This document shows positions 41,168 to 50,552 of a stretch of 64,000 bases of DNA, one piece after another; position 1 is the stretch's first letter, and each line of letters begins with the position of its first letter. The position numbers were made by a program, and so were the translations under genes. This stretch comes from Amaranthus tricolor (lineage: Eukaryota > Streptophyta > Magnoliopsida > Caryophyllales > Amaranthaceae): assembly GCF_026212465.1 (NCBI RefSeq), contig NC_080061.1, positions 23,625,295 to 23,689,294 of the forward strand, given 5' to 3'. The notes below the pieces were generated by a model. The model was given only the letters and a program-made list of their open reading frames with translations, made no database searches and was not told the DNA's origin.

Positions 41168-41806
41168 GTGTTCTGAGGAGGGACACAAGGAGATACGAGG
41201 TAATAGGTAACATTGCGTTTTCTGTGAAGAAGAGTAATCAGAGGATCAGGTATCGTTTGTATTTTGTTTCGATTGGAAATCACAGGTATAAATTCAATTC
41301 TTCTTTGTTATTAATTTCTGTGATTAAGATTTGTAGAGTTCAAATTGAATCATATTACACCATTGACCGTGAAAAAAAGATTTCTGAAATCTGATTCTAT
41401 TGTCATTGCATGCGTATCAATTTGGTATTCGATAATCGAAATTGTTGAGTTTTCGTATAAATTGGTTCATATTAGTCAATTCTTGATTGTTTTAATTGTG
41501 TTCTTTGATGAGAAGTTAATCGCCTTCACTTACAAAATTGGATTCATTGCGTTATCTTCTAAAATTGTTGGTTTTGATAATCGGATTTTTGAAAATTGTT
41601 TTGTGAAATTAGGGTTTATACATCAGTGCATTCCTTGTTGTTTTTGGAAATTTGTTGCTGAGAAAATTTCTTGCAAGATTGTGGCTGGTGAATATTTGAG
41701 TTGTGTGTTTGTTTTGGTTTCTGGAAAAATTGTTGTGAAGATCTTTTTGCAGGTTCTGATTGTTGACTATCGTAGCATTGTGTTGTTTGTGAATACTTGG
41801 GGAAAT

Positions 41807-44800
41807 ATGGACATGGATGAAAGATTAGAGACCCTTACCAATATAGTCCAGCAGTTAGCCTTGACTGTAGCCAATAACATGGGGAACCAAGGGGAAAGAC
41901 CACAGCAGCCTCTTCAAAACAAGAGGAACAATGAGGATAAAACCTTAAAAATTTATTTACCTAGTTTTGATGGACAGTCTCCAGACCCTGAGATGTATCT
42001 GGATTGGGAAGCCAATTTGGAAAGATATTTTGACTTTAAGGAAACCACACCTGAACAGCAGTTTAAGCTAGCTAAGATCAAACTGACCAAGCTTGCTGCA
42101 ATATGGCTGGAAGGAGTGCAAAAGCAAAGAAGGAGGGAGGATAGAGAGAGAATCAATACTTGGGAAAAATTGAGAAAGCATTTAAGAAGGAAATATGTCC
42201 CACGTAATTATAGACAGCAGTTGTACTTGAAATGGGGAACATTGAGACAAGACCATAGGACTGTGGCAGATTATATTCAAGAATGGGAACGGTTGTCTGT
42301 TGTTTGTGACACCAATGAAACTGAAGAGATGAAGGTTGGGAAATTCATAGGGGGACTGAGGGAAGATCTAAGAAAAAAATTGGAGTTGACCCCAAACCTT
42401 ACCTTTAGCTTGGCTTGTAGTAATGCCCTCACCTTAGAAAAATATTCTAAGAAGAAATCAAGCATGGGCAGCACCTACAATAGACCAGTGAGGAGTTATA
42501 ACCCAAAGAATGTTGCTACACCAACACCCACTGTGACTCAGACCAATGCACCAGATAGGGTTCCACCCTTGACCAATATCACTAAGGATAAGAATCCCAG
42601 GGACTTGAAGGGAGTTGTTTGTTTTAAATGTCATGGACATGGTCACATTAAGAGTGAGTGCCCAAATGCTAGAGCCTTCACTGTGCAAGAATGGGCAGAG
42701 ATTAAAGACATAGGAAGACCTAGGGCCATGATGGTTAGCAGGAATGGTAGGGAGGAGTTAGTTTGGCCTTCAACATCTGAGAAGGACCCTGATGGTACTT
42801 ACTGTGTTAATGATGAGGGAGTCCTGGAAGCTTTTGAGGGAACAAAAGATAGTGAGGAAGAAGGGGACAGAGAGGAAGTGTATCCTGAGCTTGATTTACA
42901 AAATTTGTTGATTAGGAGGAACTTTCATGCTACCCCAAAGACCAAACCAAATGATCAAAGAGAAAACATCTTCCAAACCAAATGCAAGATTAAGAACAAA
43001 GTGTGTGACCTAATCATAGATGGGGGAAGTGAAACTAACTGTGTCAGCAAGGATTTAGTTCAGACCTTGGACTTAGAGACTAAACCACACCCACATCCCT
43101 ATAAGCTGAAATGGTTGGATAGCAAAGCAAGTGGTTTTGTTAAGAAGAGGTGTTTGATTCAGTTTGCTATAGGATCATTCAAAGACAAAGTGCTCTGTGA
43201 TGTGTTAGACATGACTGCCTGTCATGTGCTCTTAGGTAGACCCTGGCAGCATGACAGAAAGACCTTGCATGATGGCTATACTAATGTTTATACCTTGAAA
43301 CATGAGGGAAAGATTAAGGACCTTATGCCCTTGCCACCCCACAAGACTTTGCCTCCACAGCAGTTAGTAAGCAGTGACTTTACCTTACCTTCACAAAAGG
43401 CAGTAGGCACTTCATTTCCACAGAGACCTGTAGGTAATGTATCTTTAATAAATAGAAAGGTGAGCATTAAGGAGATCAGGAGGGAGGGACTAGCCTTTCT
43501 TTTGTTCAGTAAGGAAGTAACACCAGAGAGTAATCAACCAGACCCCAGGATTGCTAATTTGTTGGATCAATTTGCTGATATATTTCCTGTAGAATTACCA
43601 GTAGGGTTACCTCCATTAAGGGGTATTGAGCATCAAATAGATCTTATGCCAGGAACAGCACTGCCCAATAAGCCTGCATATAGAACTAGCCCTGAGGAAA
43701 CCAAGGAGTTGCAAAGACAAATACAGGAGCTTATGGACAGAGGGTATGTCAGAGAGAGTATGAGTCCATGTGCTGTTCCCACCTTGCTTGTTCCTAAAAA
43801 GGATGGAACATGGCGTATGTGTGTTGATAGCAGGAGCATGAACAACATTACTATCAAATATAGGTTTCCCATTCCTCGAATAGATGACATGTTGGATGAA
43901 TTATCAGGATCTCAATGGTTTAGTAAGATAGACTTGAGAAGCGGGTATCATCAAATTAGAATGAGAGAGGGGGATGAATGGAAGACAGCCTTCAAAACCA
44001 AATATGGCTTGTATGAATGGATGGTTATGCCATTTGGTCTAACTGGAGCCCCTAGTACCTTCATGAGATTAATGAACGAGGTCCTAAGACCATTTTTAGG
44101 AAGGTTTATTGTGGTATACCTTGATGACATACTAGTGTACAGCAGAAGTGTAGAGGAACACCTTGACCATTTGAAGCAGCTATTCCAGACTCTTAGGGAA
44201 CAGAGACTATTTGGGAAACTAGAGAAGTGTTCCTTCTTGCTAACTGAGGTTTATTTCTTAGGATTTATAGTAGGAAGACAGGGAGTGCAGGTAGACCCCT
44301 CAAAGATAGAAGCCATTAAGACTTGGCCAGTACCCACTAGTATCACTCAGGTAAGATCTTTTCATGGCCTAGCCTCTTTTTACAGGAGGTTCATTAAAGG
44401 TTTCAGCACCATTATGGCACCTATCACAGACTGCACAAAAGGGAACACCTTCAAGTGGACCACAGAGGCACAATTAGCTTTTGAGAAAATTAAGAAAGCC
44501 ATGTGTAACCCTCCTATTCTGAGATTACCAGACTTTAGTAAACCATTTGAGGTAGAATGTGATGCCAGCAACACAGGGATTGGAGCTGTTTTAATTCAAG
44601 AAGGTAGACCTGTAGCATACTTTAGTGAAAAGTTAAATAAGAGCAGGATGAATTATTCAGCCTATGATAAGGAATTCTATGCTATGGTTAGAGCCCTAGA
44701 ACACTGGTCCCATTACCTTAAGGGACAGCCCTTTGTTTTGCATTCTGACCATGAGTCCCTCAAACATATCAGTGGGCAAAACAAACTTAGTACCAAACAT

Positions 44801-44953
44801 GCTAGATGGGTTGAATTTATGCAAAGCTTTAACTTTGTTGCTATGTATAAGGCTGGGAAAACTAACATTGTGGCAGATGCTCTAAGTAGGAGAGCACATT
44901 TACTAGCTATCTTGGATGCCAAAGTACTAGGTTTTGAGATGATTAAGGAATAG
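41807..44953 (+). CDS. Gypsy Gag-protease-RT-RNase H polyprotein, ended by a TAG
   Basis: I prefer the start at 41807 (MDMDERLETL), which begins a typical Gag. The same frame is open back to 41345, but that extension is hydrophobic and probably untranslated leader. In order: Gag core (LPSFDGQSPDPEMYLDW), zinc knuckle CFKCHGHGHIKSEC from 42620, protease IIDGGSETNC near 43014, RT with FSKIDLRSGYHQIR and YLDDILVYS near 44117, and RNase H with VECDASNTGIGAVL and DHESLKHI. The frame stops at TAG (44951-44953). The next codons continue in the same frame straight into the integrase, so the stop looks like a single nonsense change in one long Gag-Pol frame. Everything upstream of it looks intact. Confidence 0.88.
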   Translation: MDMDERLETLTNIVQQLALTVANNMGNQGERPQQPLQNKRNNEDKTLKIYLPSFDGQSPDPEMYLDWEANLERYFDFKETTPEQQFKLAKIKLTKLAAIWLEGVQKQRRREDRERINTWEKLRKHLRRKYVPRNYRQQLYLKWGTLRQDHRTVADYIQEWERLSVVCDTNETEEMKVGKFIGGLREDLRKKLELTPNLTFSLACSNALTLEKYSKKKSSMGSTYNRPVRSYNPKNVATPTPTVTQTNAPDRVPPLTNITKDKNPRDLKGVVCFKCHGHGHIKSECPNARAFTVQEWAEIKDIGRPRAMMVSRNGREELVWPSTSEKDPDGTYCVNDEGVLEAFEGTKDSEEEGDREEVYPELDLQNLLIRRNFHATPKTKPNDQRENIFQTKCKIKNKVCDLIIDGGSETNCVSKDLVQTLDLETKPHPHPYKLKWLDSKASGFVKKRCLIQFAIGSFKDKVLCDVLDMTACHVLLGRPWQHDRKTLHDGYTNVYTLKHEGKIKDLMPLPPHKTLPPQQLVSSDFTLPSQKAVGTSFPQRPVGNVSLINRKVSIKEIRREGLAFLLFSKEVTPESNQPDPRIANLLDQFADIFPVELPVGLPPLRGIEHQIDLMPGTALPNKPAYRTSPEETKELQRQIQELMDRGYVRESMSPCAVPTLLVPKKDGTWRMCVDSRSMNNITIKYRFPIPRIDDMLDELSGSQWFSKIDLRSGYHQIRMREGDEWKTAFKTKYGLYEWMVMPFGLTGAPSTFMRLMNEVLRPFLGRFIVVYLDDILVYSRSVEEHLDHLKQLFQTLREQRLFGKLEKCSFLLTEVYFLGFIVGRQGVQVDPSKIEAIKTWPVPTSITQVRSFHGLASFYRRFIKGFSTIMAPITDCTKGNTFKWTTEAQLAFEKIKKAMCNPPILRLPDFSKPFEVECDASNTGIGAVLIQEGRPVAYFSEKLNKSRMNYSAYDKEFYAMVRALEHWSHYLKGQPFVLHSDHESLKHISGQNKLSTKHARWVEFMQSFNFVAMYKAGKTNIVADALSRRAHLLAILDAKVLGFEMIKE

Positions 44954-46384
44954 TACAGAACTGATCCAGACTTCAGTACTCTTTACCAGCAGTGCAGCCA
45001 ACAACCACAAGGCCCATTTAGTATCCAACAGGGGTTTCTTTTCAAAGGGAACAGGCTGTGTATTCCTAGAACATCTTTAAGAACAGCCTTAGTAAGAGAG
45101 ATACATGAGGGAAGCTTAGCAGGACACTTTGGTATACAGAAAACCTTGGATATGTTAGCCAAACACTTTTATTGGCCAAAGATGTTGAGAACAGTAGGCA
45201 AGATTATTTTGAGGTGTGAGCCTTGTATCAAGGCAAAAATAACATTCCATAGAGGGGAATACAAACCCCTACCCATTGCGCAAAGACCATGGGAACATGT
45301 GAGTATGGACTTTATAGTTGCCCTACCTAAAACACAGAGGGGCAAAGATGCAGTCATGGTTGTGGTAGACAGGTTCTCCAAAATGAGCCATTTCATAGCA
45401 TGTAATAAGGTGAATGATGCTAATCAAATAGCCAAGCTTTACTTTGCAGAAATTGTACGGCTGCATGGGGTCCCTAGAACTATAGTATCAGACAGGGATA
45501 GCAAGTTTTTAAGCTCTTTCTGGAGCACCCTTTGGAGACTGCTCAACACTAAGCTTTTGTACAGCACCTCTCATCACCCACAAACTGACGGGCAGACAGA
45601 GGTTACCAACAAAACATTAGGGTCAATCCTTAGAACTTTGGTAAAGAAAAATCTAAGAGATTGGGACCAGAAGCTGTGTCATGCAGAGTTCGCCTACAAT
45701 ATGAGTCCAAGCTGGGCAACTAAGATATCACCTTTTGAATGTGTGTATGGAATGAATCCTATAATACCTGTTTCACTAATTGATCTTCCTTCACATTGCA
45801 GACCACATGGGGATGCTAAGCAGCATGCTGAGGACATGATGACAATCCATAGACAAACCCAAAAACACATTGAACAAGCTACTGCAAAGTACCAGCAAAA
45901 AGTTAACTCAAGCACGTCAGCTCCACATAAGTTCAAAATTGGAGACTGGGTATGGATTCACCTAAGAAAGGAACGGTTCCCAAGACAGAGGAAGAACAAA
46001 TTAATGCCAAGAGCCGATGGACCATTCCAAATTACTGAAAAATATGGAGACAATGCGTTCAAAGTAGACCTGCCTGATCGATATGGAGTCTCCCCCATAT
46101 TCAACATAGGAGATTTACAGCCTTACTATGCTGAGTCTGAATTGGGGACAATTCGAGCTGAAGAAGGAGGGAATGAAACAAGTACGCCTTCTACATATGA
46201 TCAACACAAGAGTATTACTGGGAACAGTACAGAGGAACAGCGTGCTGAACCCAAAACAGTCCAAGATCAGGGAGTTGATACACAAGGAACAGGAACTGAG
46301 GAACAGCTACTGACTAATATGGATGTACATGGTCCAACCTCGAGAAAAGCATACATAGCTTTGCATATAAAAGAGGAAGGATAA
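44954..46384 (+). pseudogene. Gypsy integrase, cut off from pol by an in-frame stop
   Basis: In the same frame as the preceding Gag-RT. It shows the zinc-binding HHCC region (HEGSLAGHFG ... RCEPCIKAK), then a DDE core: D in SMDFIVALP, D in IVSDRDSKF and E in QTDGQTEVTN. A C-terminal GPF/Y-type motif follows (RADGPFQITEKYGDNAFKVD). The first internal Met is at 45146, within the zinc region. The reading frame runs about 200 nt into the 3' LTR and ends at 46384. Without readthrough of the TAG at 44951 the integrase would not be joined to pol. Confidence 0.82.
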
Positions 46385-46917
46385 GGAACAGCTAAATAAG
46401 GAACAGTTAGGTGTTCCCAAACCCTGACAGAAAGATTAACGCGTTTTTTATTAGTCTTCTGTTATAACCGTTAGGACTTAGGCGCCTTTTCTTGTTTTCT
46501 AGCCGTTAAAAGGAGAAAGCCAAATCTATAAATAAGGCCCTCCACCAGATTGTAATGACATCATGTATTCCTATTTTCAGATTTGAAAATTCATATTCAG
46601 AGTTTCATTCAGAAAACAAGTGTTTGTTCCTGTTTGTTCTTCATTTTCTGTTGAGAGTTTGAGAGCGTTCAAGCCTTTCACGGATTCATACTTCTCCAAG
46701 ATTACGTTGATCTTTGTGAGAATTGTGAGGATTAAGGCCTTGTATTCCTTAGGGGAATCAGTGTCTTCTTCCGGGATACGTAGTCTCCCAAGATTACTTA
46801 GAAATCGCCCTAAAACGACCCATTTTAATCGAGATAACCTTTACTATTTGATTGTCTGATTGATGATCGAATAATCAAAGAAGTCATAAACAAATCTTCC
46901 GCTGCAAACTTGTTCCA
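46180..46917 (+). repeat. Gypsy 3' LTR
   Basis: The same 738 bp as the 5' LTR, with a TATAAATA box at 46527-46534 and the end TTGTTCCA. The polyprotein frame overlaps its first 205 bp. Immediately to the right, viral copy A sequence resumes. Confidence 0.9.
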
Positions 46918-48566
46918 GCTATGGATCTAGAGGTTTCTTTTTGTACATTATCAACCTTATTTGAAAGTTGATCTACTTGTGTAGCAACGGTATGAAGGAT
47001 TTGATTTGTAAAATTATTTTGATGATAAATTTTAATGATGTCTTCTACATTTGGAGTTTTATCTGTTTGATCTACTCTTCCTTCTTTAAAAGGACTAGCC
47101 TTTATTTCACGGTCATAATAGGGAAAAGTAATATTTTGTAATGGTGGATGAACTGAACTAATTGTTTGTCCATCTTTCAAAACCCAATTTTTTTGAAGTT
47201 TGCTTTGTACAAATATGTGATTTTGAGAATATAGATTAGCAATACCTTGTTTTTCTCAAAACAATAAAAACCATGTAAAAAACGGGATATTAATTTGAAT
47301 AGTATTCATATCTTTATACCATACATCTCTTATTGAGTCTTTAAAGGAGCGAGAAAAAGATCTAAACCAATCTCGATGTTCAGCATTGTGAGAGGAATTA
47401 AATTCATCTCTTAGATAGTTTTTATCTATTTCAAAATCTTTAGTAATTGTATTGATAGAGTCAAAATTTTGCATATCAGACATTGTGGGAGATGCAGGTC
47501 TAGATGAAGAGATTTGAGAAGTTTGAGAAGCATTTGCTTCATATTCAGGAATAGGAGATTTATATCTGACTTTGATTGGTTCAGAAATGACTGAAGTTGT
47601 TTTTTGAGGAAAAGAAAAAGATCTTCGTGGATAGTTGGAAGAAGAAGTACAAGGAGAACTAGATAATTCTCTCATAGACCCAAACCTTATAAGAACTTTA
47701 TTTTCGTCTTCCTCAATGCATTCTATTTCTTGTCTTATGTTTCTAGGAGGCATTGGATTTGAGAATTGAAATGTCTCAGGAATAGAAATTTGATCCCATC
47801 TCAAGGTTTTTGCTGTAGAAACTATTGATTTAGTATTCTCAGCATGAACCTCTATAAAAATAGTTTCTTCTTTTGAAGAAGCCTCATGTATGAATTTTGG
47901 ATTAACTGTGGAATTCATTAATCTAAAATAAACACGGAAAACAATTGCAAAATTTCTAGCAAACTCTTTAAATTTATTATTTAAAATTTGAATATCTAAA
48001 ATTAATGAAGATAAGATTAATGGGTCTTGAAGATCTACTGTAAAGTTTGGAAAACAATTGAAATATATTGGGCCATTACAGATATTAGTTTGAATCATAG
48101 CCAAAACAGAATCTTTATAATTATTAAGTCGATCGTCTCTGAGAGCTAGGAAAATTGGACAATCAACTCCTTTATGAACTAATGGTTTTATTCCTATTTG
48201 AACAAGGCCAAAATGAATGAATCTAAATCTGTGTTTGAGATAAGTTTTAATGCTGGATTCTGAAAGTAAATGCATAGTTTCAGATTCTTTTTGAATGCTT
48301 CTAGTCTCTTCATGAGTTTTGATGCTAAATGCAGTCTTAAAATCAGTAATGCCTATATGATAAATTTTAGTAAGATTTTCTTTTGGAATTTCCCAATTTG
48401 AAAAGTTCTTTTCTATATGAACTTCACTACTTTGAATTATATTATTAGGTGATCCTAAACTAATAGCTTTCCTTAACCAGTTTGCCATTAATAAATTAAA
48501 TGTTGCATAAATTAAATATGACTGAATTGAATGGGAACAGTGGGACCACCTAACCGGGAACACCAA
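46918..48566 (-). pseudogene. EPRV ORF1 copy A, 5' part (movement protein and start of coat region)
   Basis: The frame opens at 48566; a second in-frame start at 48488 (MANWLRKAIS) is the likelier one. The segment with FRFIHFGLVQIGIKPLVHKG and GPIYFNCFPNF is the 30K-superfamily movement protein typical of caulimovirids, which forms or opens plasmodesmata. A TGT-to-TGA change (47258-47256) ends the frame after FTWFLLF. The following sequence is still homologous to copy B until the gypsy LTR at 46917. Confidence 0.85.
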
Positions 48567-48675
48567 GACTTAAAATGGCTTACCAACAACTTAATTAGGC
48601 TGACCAAGCACTTTACCAACACTCAATACAAATGCAATTTAATAAATGCACAATTAATCAATTTAATAACTTACT

Positions 48676-48688
48676 GGCTCTGATACCA
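48676..48688 (-). promoter_or_regulatory. EPRV primer binding site between copies B and A
   Basis: TGGTATCAGAGCC on the - strand marks the start of minus-strand DNA synthesis on the viral RNA, primed by tRNA-Met. It is the reference point for the circular map: copy B's promoter lies upstream and copy A's leader downstream. Confidence 0.88.
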
Positions 48689-48859
48689 ATAGGGAGTACA
48701 GGATCGATAGAGAAAATGATAGAGAAAATAATTTAATAATTTTGTGGATATAAATCTTATTATATAATTGATAATAATAAGATAAGTAAAGAAAGTTAGA
48801 TTTATTTGAGATAAGACTTGAACAAAAGAAAATTACAGGATGCTCTCATCTTAGAGCTA

Positions 48860-49220
48860 GACACTTTATTTATACACAAAGGAAGAGATAAGGTGCAATC
48901 TGCTCTTCCAATAAGAAACTAAAGAGAAAAAGTAAATAGTACAAACATAATTATTAAAGTTACACTATAATACTGTAGAAGATGCTTTGAATTACTATTG
49001 AAGATGCTTTACTGTTGAAGATGCTTTGAATCACTGTTGGAGATGCTTTACTGTTGAAGATGCTTTGAATTACTGTTGGAGATGCTTTTGATTTCGTCAT
49101 TGCTTACGTTTGTGCTTCCGGATGAATTAATTTGAGTTGTTGAACATTCGAATGATACTTTTGATTTCGTCATTGCTTACGTTTGTGCTTCCGGATGAAT
49201 TAATTTGAGTTGTTGAACAT
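48860..49220 (-). promoter_or_regulatory. EPRV intergenic promoter region (copy B, driving copy A)
   Basis: A TATAAATA box lies at 48874-48867 on the - strand, about 180 nt upstream of the primer site. It has the same upstream organisation as copy A: GATGCTTTGAAT repeats (48975-49090), then a ~68-bp direct repeat with two ACGTAAGCAATGACG motifs (CGTCA on the + strand at 49095-49099 and 49168-49172). A transcript from here would read into copy A ORF1. Confidence 0.65.
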
Positions 49221-49247
49221 TTGAATTGAACTTTTGTGAACTCAATA

Positions 49248-50552
49248 TTAAAAGTCGTATGGATCTTGAGCAAATGGGCCACCAAATGTTGGATCATAAG
49301 ACTCATTTGAAAACTCCGATAAAATCTCATCAGAGGATTCTTCTGATAATATTTTCTTTGCATATTGTGGATCTTCAAGAATCTTTTTGAGAATAGCTTT
49401 CTGGACTTTAGATAATGATTCTGAATTTGGACTTTCTACTTTGGGGTTTTTATTGTGTTGAGGAGAGTTTGAATTTGATGTTGCTTTTGAGGGTGAAGGT
49501 TTGTTGGTGGTTGATGGAGATTGGTATTCCATTTTTATACCGGTTTGAAAAAAGGAGATAACATTTTTTGTTGAACAAATTTCTAAGGTAAATTTGTCCC
49601 ACCATGTAATTTTGAATTCTCTTATTAATGAATATGGATATGGACGTGGAAGGTGTTGTTTGAGATAGTAACTCCAACATAGAATCCATGGAATTTTAAA
49701 TTCTGCATGAAACATGACTGGAGTTTCATAAGCTTGATAATTTGAATTGGCAACAAAAGTTGTGAAACCCTCATTGCATTGTTTTGGATAAATTTGAGGA
49801 GTTGGTCCAAATAAATACCACCAATGATAAAACCACATAGGATATTTCTTTGGACAATATTTGTCAAATATAAAAAACCATGAATGATCAAATGGTCTGA
49901 ATAAAAATGCTCTATACCAGGCCATTTTGTAATCATAGTGTGAGTAATTTTGAGGGAAAAATCTTTTTGAAAAAATTCGTTCTGCATAAGGGTCTCCCCA
50001 TTCTACAGACGAAATAATTTTCTTAAAAATACATTTTGAATAAATTATTTTCTCTGAAGAATCCTTGATATGTTGGATTTCAACAGAGTTTGAATCTACT
50101 AAAATAAATTCATAAAACCTTTGAGTTTTAAAACGATTTTCTGGTATCCATTCGCAACCTTTTGGAAAAGTTTTTTGATTGATGGAATTAATAATTTGTG
50201 GGCTTTGAGGAATTGTACAATTAGTGAGATATACATTTTCTATTTCGGTTTTTGTAATGTATGCAGATTTGGTAAAGCTTTGTGTTGGTATTTTTGTAGT
50301 TGGTTCTTTTTGTTTTGAATTTGGAATAATATTTTGTGAAGTAGGCTCTTGAACAATTTGTGAATATGGAAGTGGGGGAAAATCATTTAGTTGAGTAAAT
50401 TTGTTTGAAATGGATAGGGTAGTTTGAAGATTTTTGGAGGATGAAAATTTATTTTGTTCTGTTTTGTTTGGTTTTGGATCTGGTTCCATTTCGTAATCAT
50501 CTGAACTCTGGAACCCTTTGAGTTTTTCTTGCTGATTCTTCTTCCTTGGCAT
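49248..50552 (-). CDS. EPRV ORF2 protein of unknown function (copy B, intact)
   Basis: A 434-codon frame beginning MPRKKNQQEK, overlapping the end of ORF1 by 56 nt in a different frame. The N-terminal ~120 residues are lysine-, serine- and proline-rich and look disordered. The middle (about 140-340) is rich in aromatic residues, with clusters such as PMWFYHWWYLFGPTPQIYP, and looks like a folded domain. The C-terminus is acidic and ends GGPFAQDPYDF. There is no signal peptide or clear membrane segment. Florendoviruses have a downstream ORF of undetermined role in this position; whether this is the same family needs a profile search. Its intact state beside damaged ORF1 copies is notable. Confidence 0.75.
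   Translation of the reverse strand: MPRKKNQQEKLKGFQSSDDYEMEPDPKPNKTEQNKFSSSKNLQTTLSISNKFTQLNDFPPLPYSQIVQEPTSQNIIPNSKQKEPTTKIPTQSFTKSAYITKTEIENVYLTNCTIPQSPQIINSINQKTFPKGCEWIPENRFKTQRFYEFILVDSNSVEIQHIKDSSEKIIYSKCIFKKIISSVEWGDPYAERIFSKRFFPQNYSHYDYKMAWYRAFLFRPFDHSWFFIFDKYCPKKYPMWFYHWWYLFGPTPQIYPKQCNEGFTTFVANSNYQAYETPVMFHAEFKIPWILCWSYYLKQHLPRPYPYSLIREFKITWWDKFTLEICSTKNVISFFQTGIKMEYQSPSTTNKPSPSKATSNSNSPQHNKNPKVESPNSESLSKVQKAILKKILEDPQYAKKILSEESSDEILSEFSNESYDPTFGGPFAQDPYDF

Larger units (their letters stand above)
40414..46917 (+). mobile_element. Ty3/gypsy LTR retrotransposon inserted in EPRV copy A
   Basis: This is a complete-looking element of about 6.5 kb with two 738-bp LTRs, a tRNA-Met primer site, gag, protease, RT, RNase H and integrase in the Ty3/gypsy order. 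I saw two differences between the LTRs, so the insertion is young. The right end is ...TTGTTCCA, and viral sequence resumes with GCTATGGATC. On the left, LTR identity begins at AAGTACGCC without a clean TG start, next to AGAAG, which is not viral sequence expected at that point. No target-site duplication is visible, and 53 bp of virus present in copy B is missing. No chromodomain was recognised. I do not assign a lineage. Confidence 0.9.
34872..48689 (-). mobile_element. Endogenous pararetrovirus copy A (Caulimoviridae, florendovirus-like), split by a gypsy element
   Basis: Read on the - strand: primer site (48688-48676), leader, ORF1, ORF2 and intergenic promoter region, ending at 34872. 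It is head-to-tail with copy B, whose ORF2 and promoter lie immediately upstream, so the pair preserves a tandem array of the ~7.5-kb viral unit. Visible lesions are a stop codon in the movement/coat region (47256-47258), the gypsy insertion with about 53 bp of viral sequence missing, a 4-nt deletion near 39480, an in-frame 174-bp deletion between RT and RNase H (junction 37173/37174) with a further 4-nt deletion beside it, and a stop in ORF2 (35653-35655). The family is assigned from the movement protein plus RT/RNase H order, the tRNA-Met primer site and the absence of integrase and LTRs. The genus is an inference from the two-ORF layout. Confidence 0.85.

Noticed and set aside
41345..41806. 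154-codon N-terminal extension of the gypsy Gag
   Set aside because: Hydrophobic, low-complexity sequence between primer site and a typical Gag start at 41807; more likely untranslated leader.
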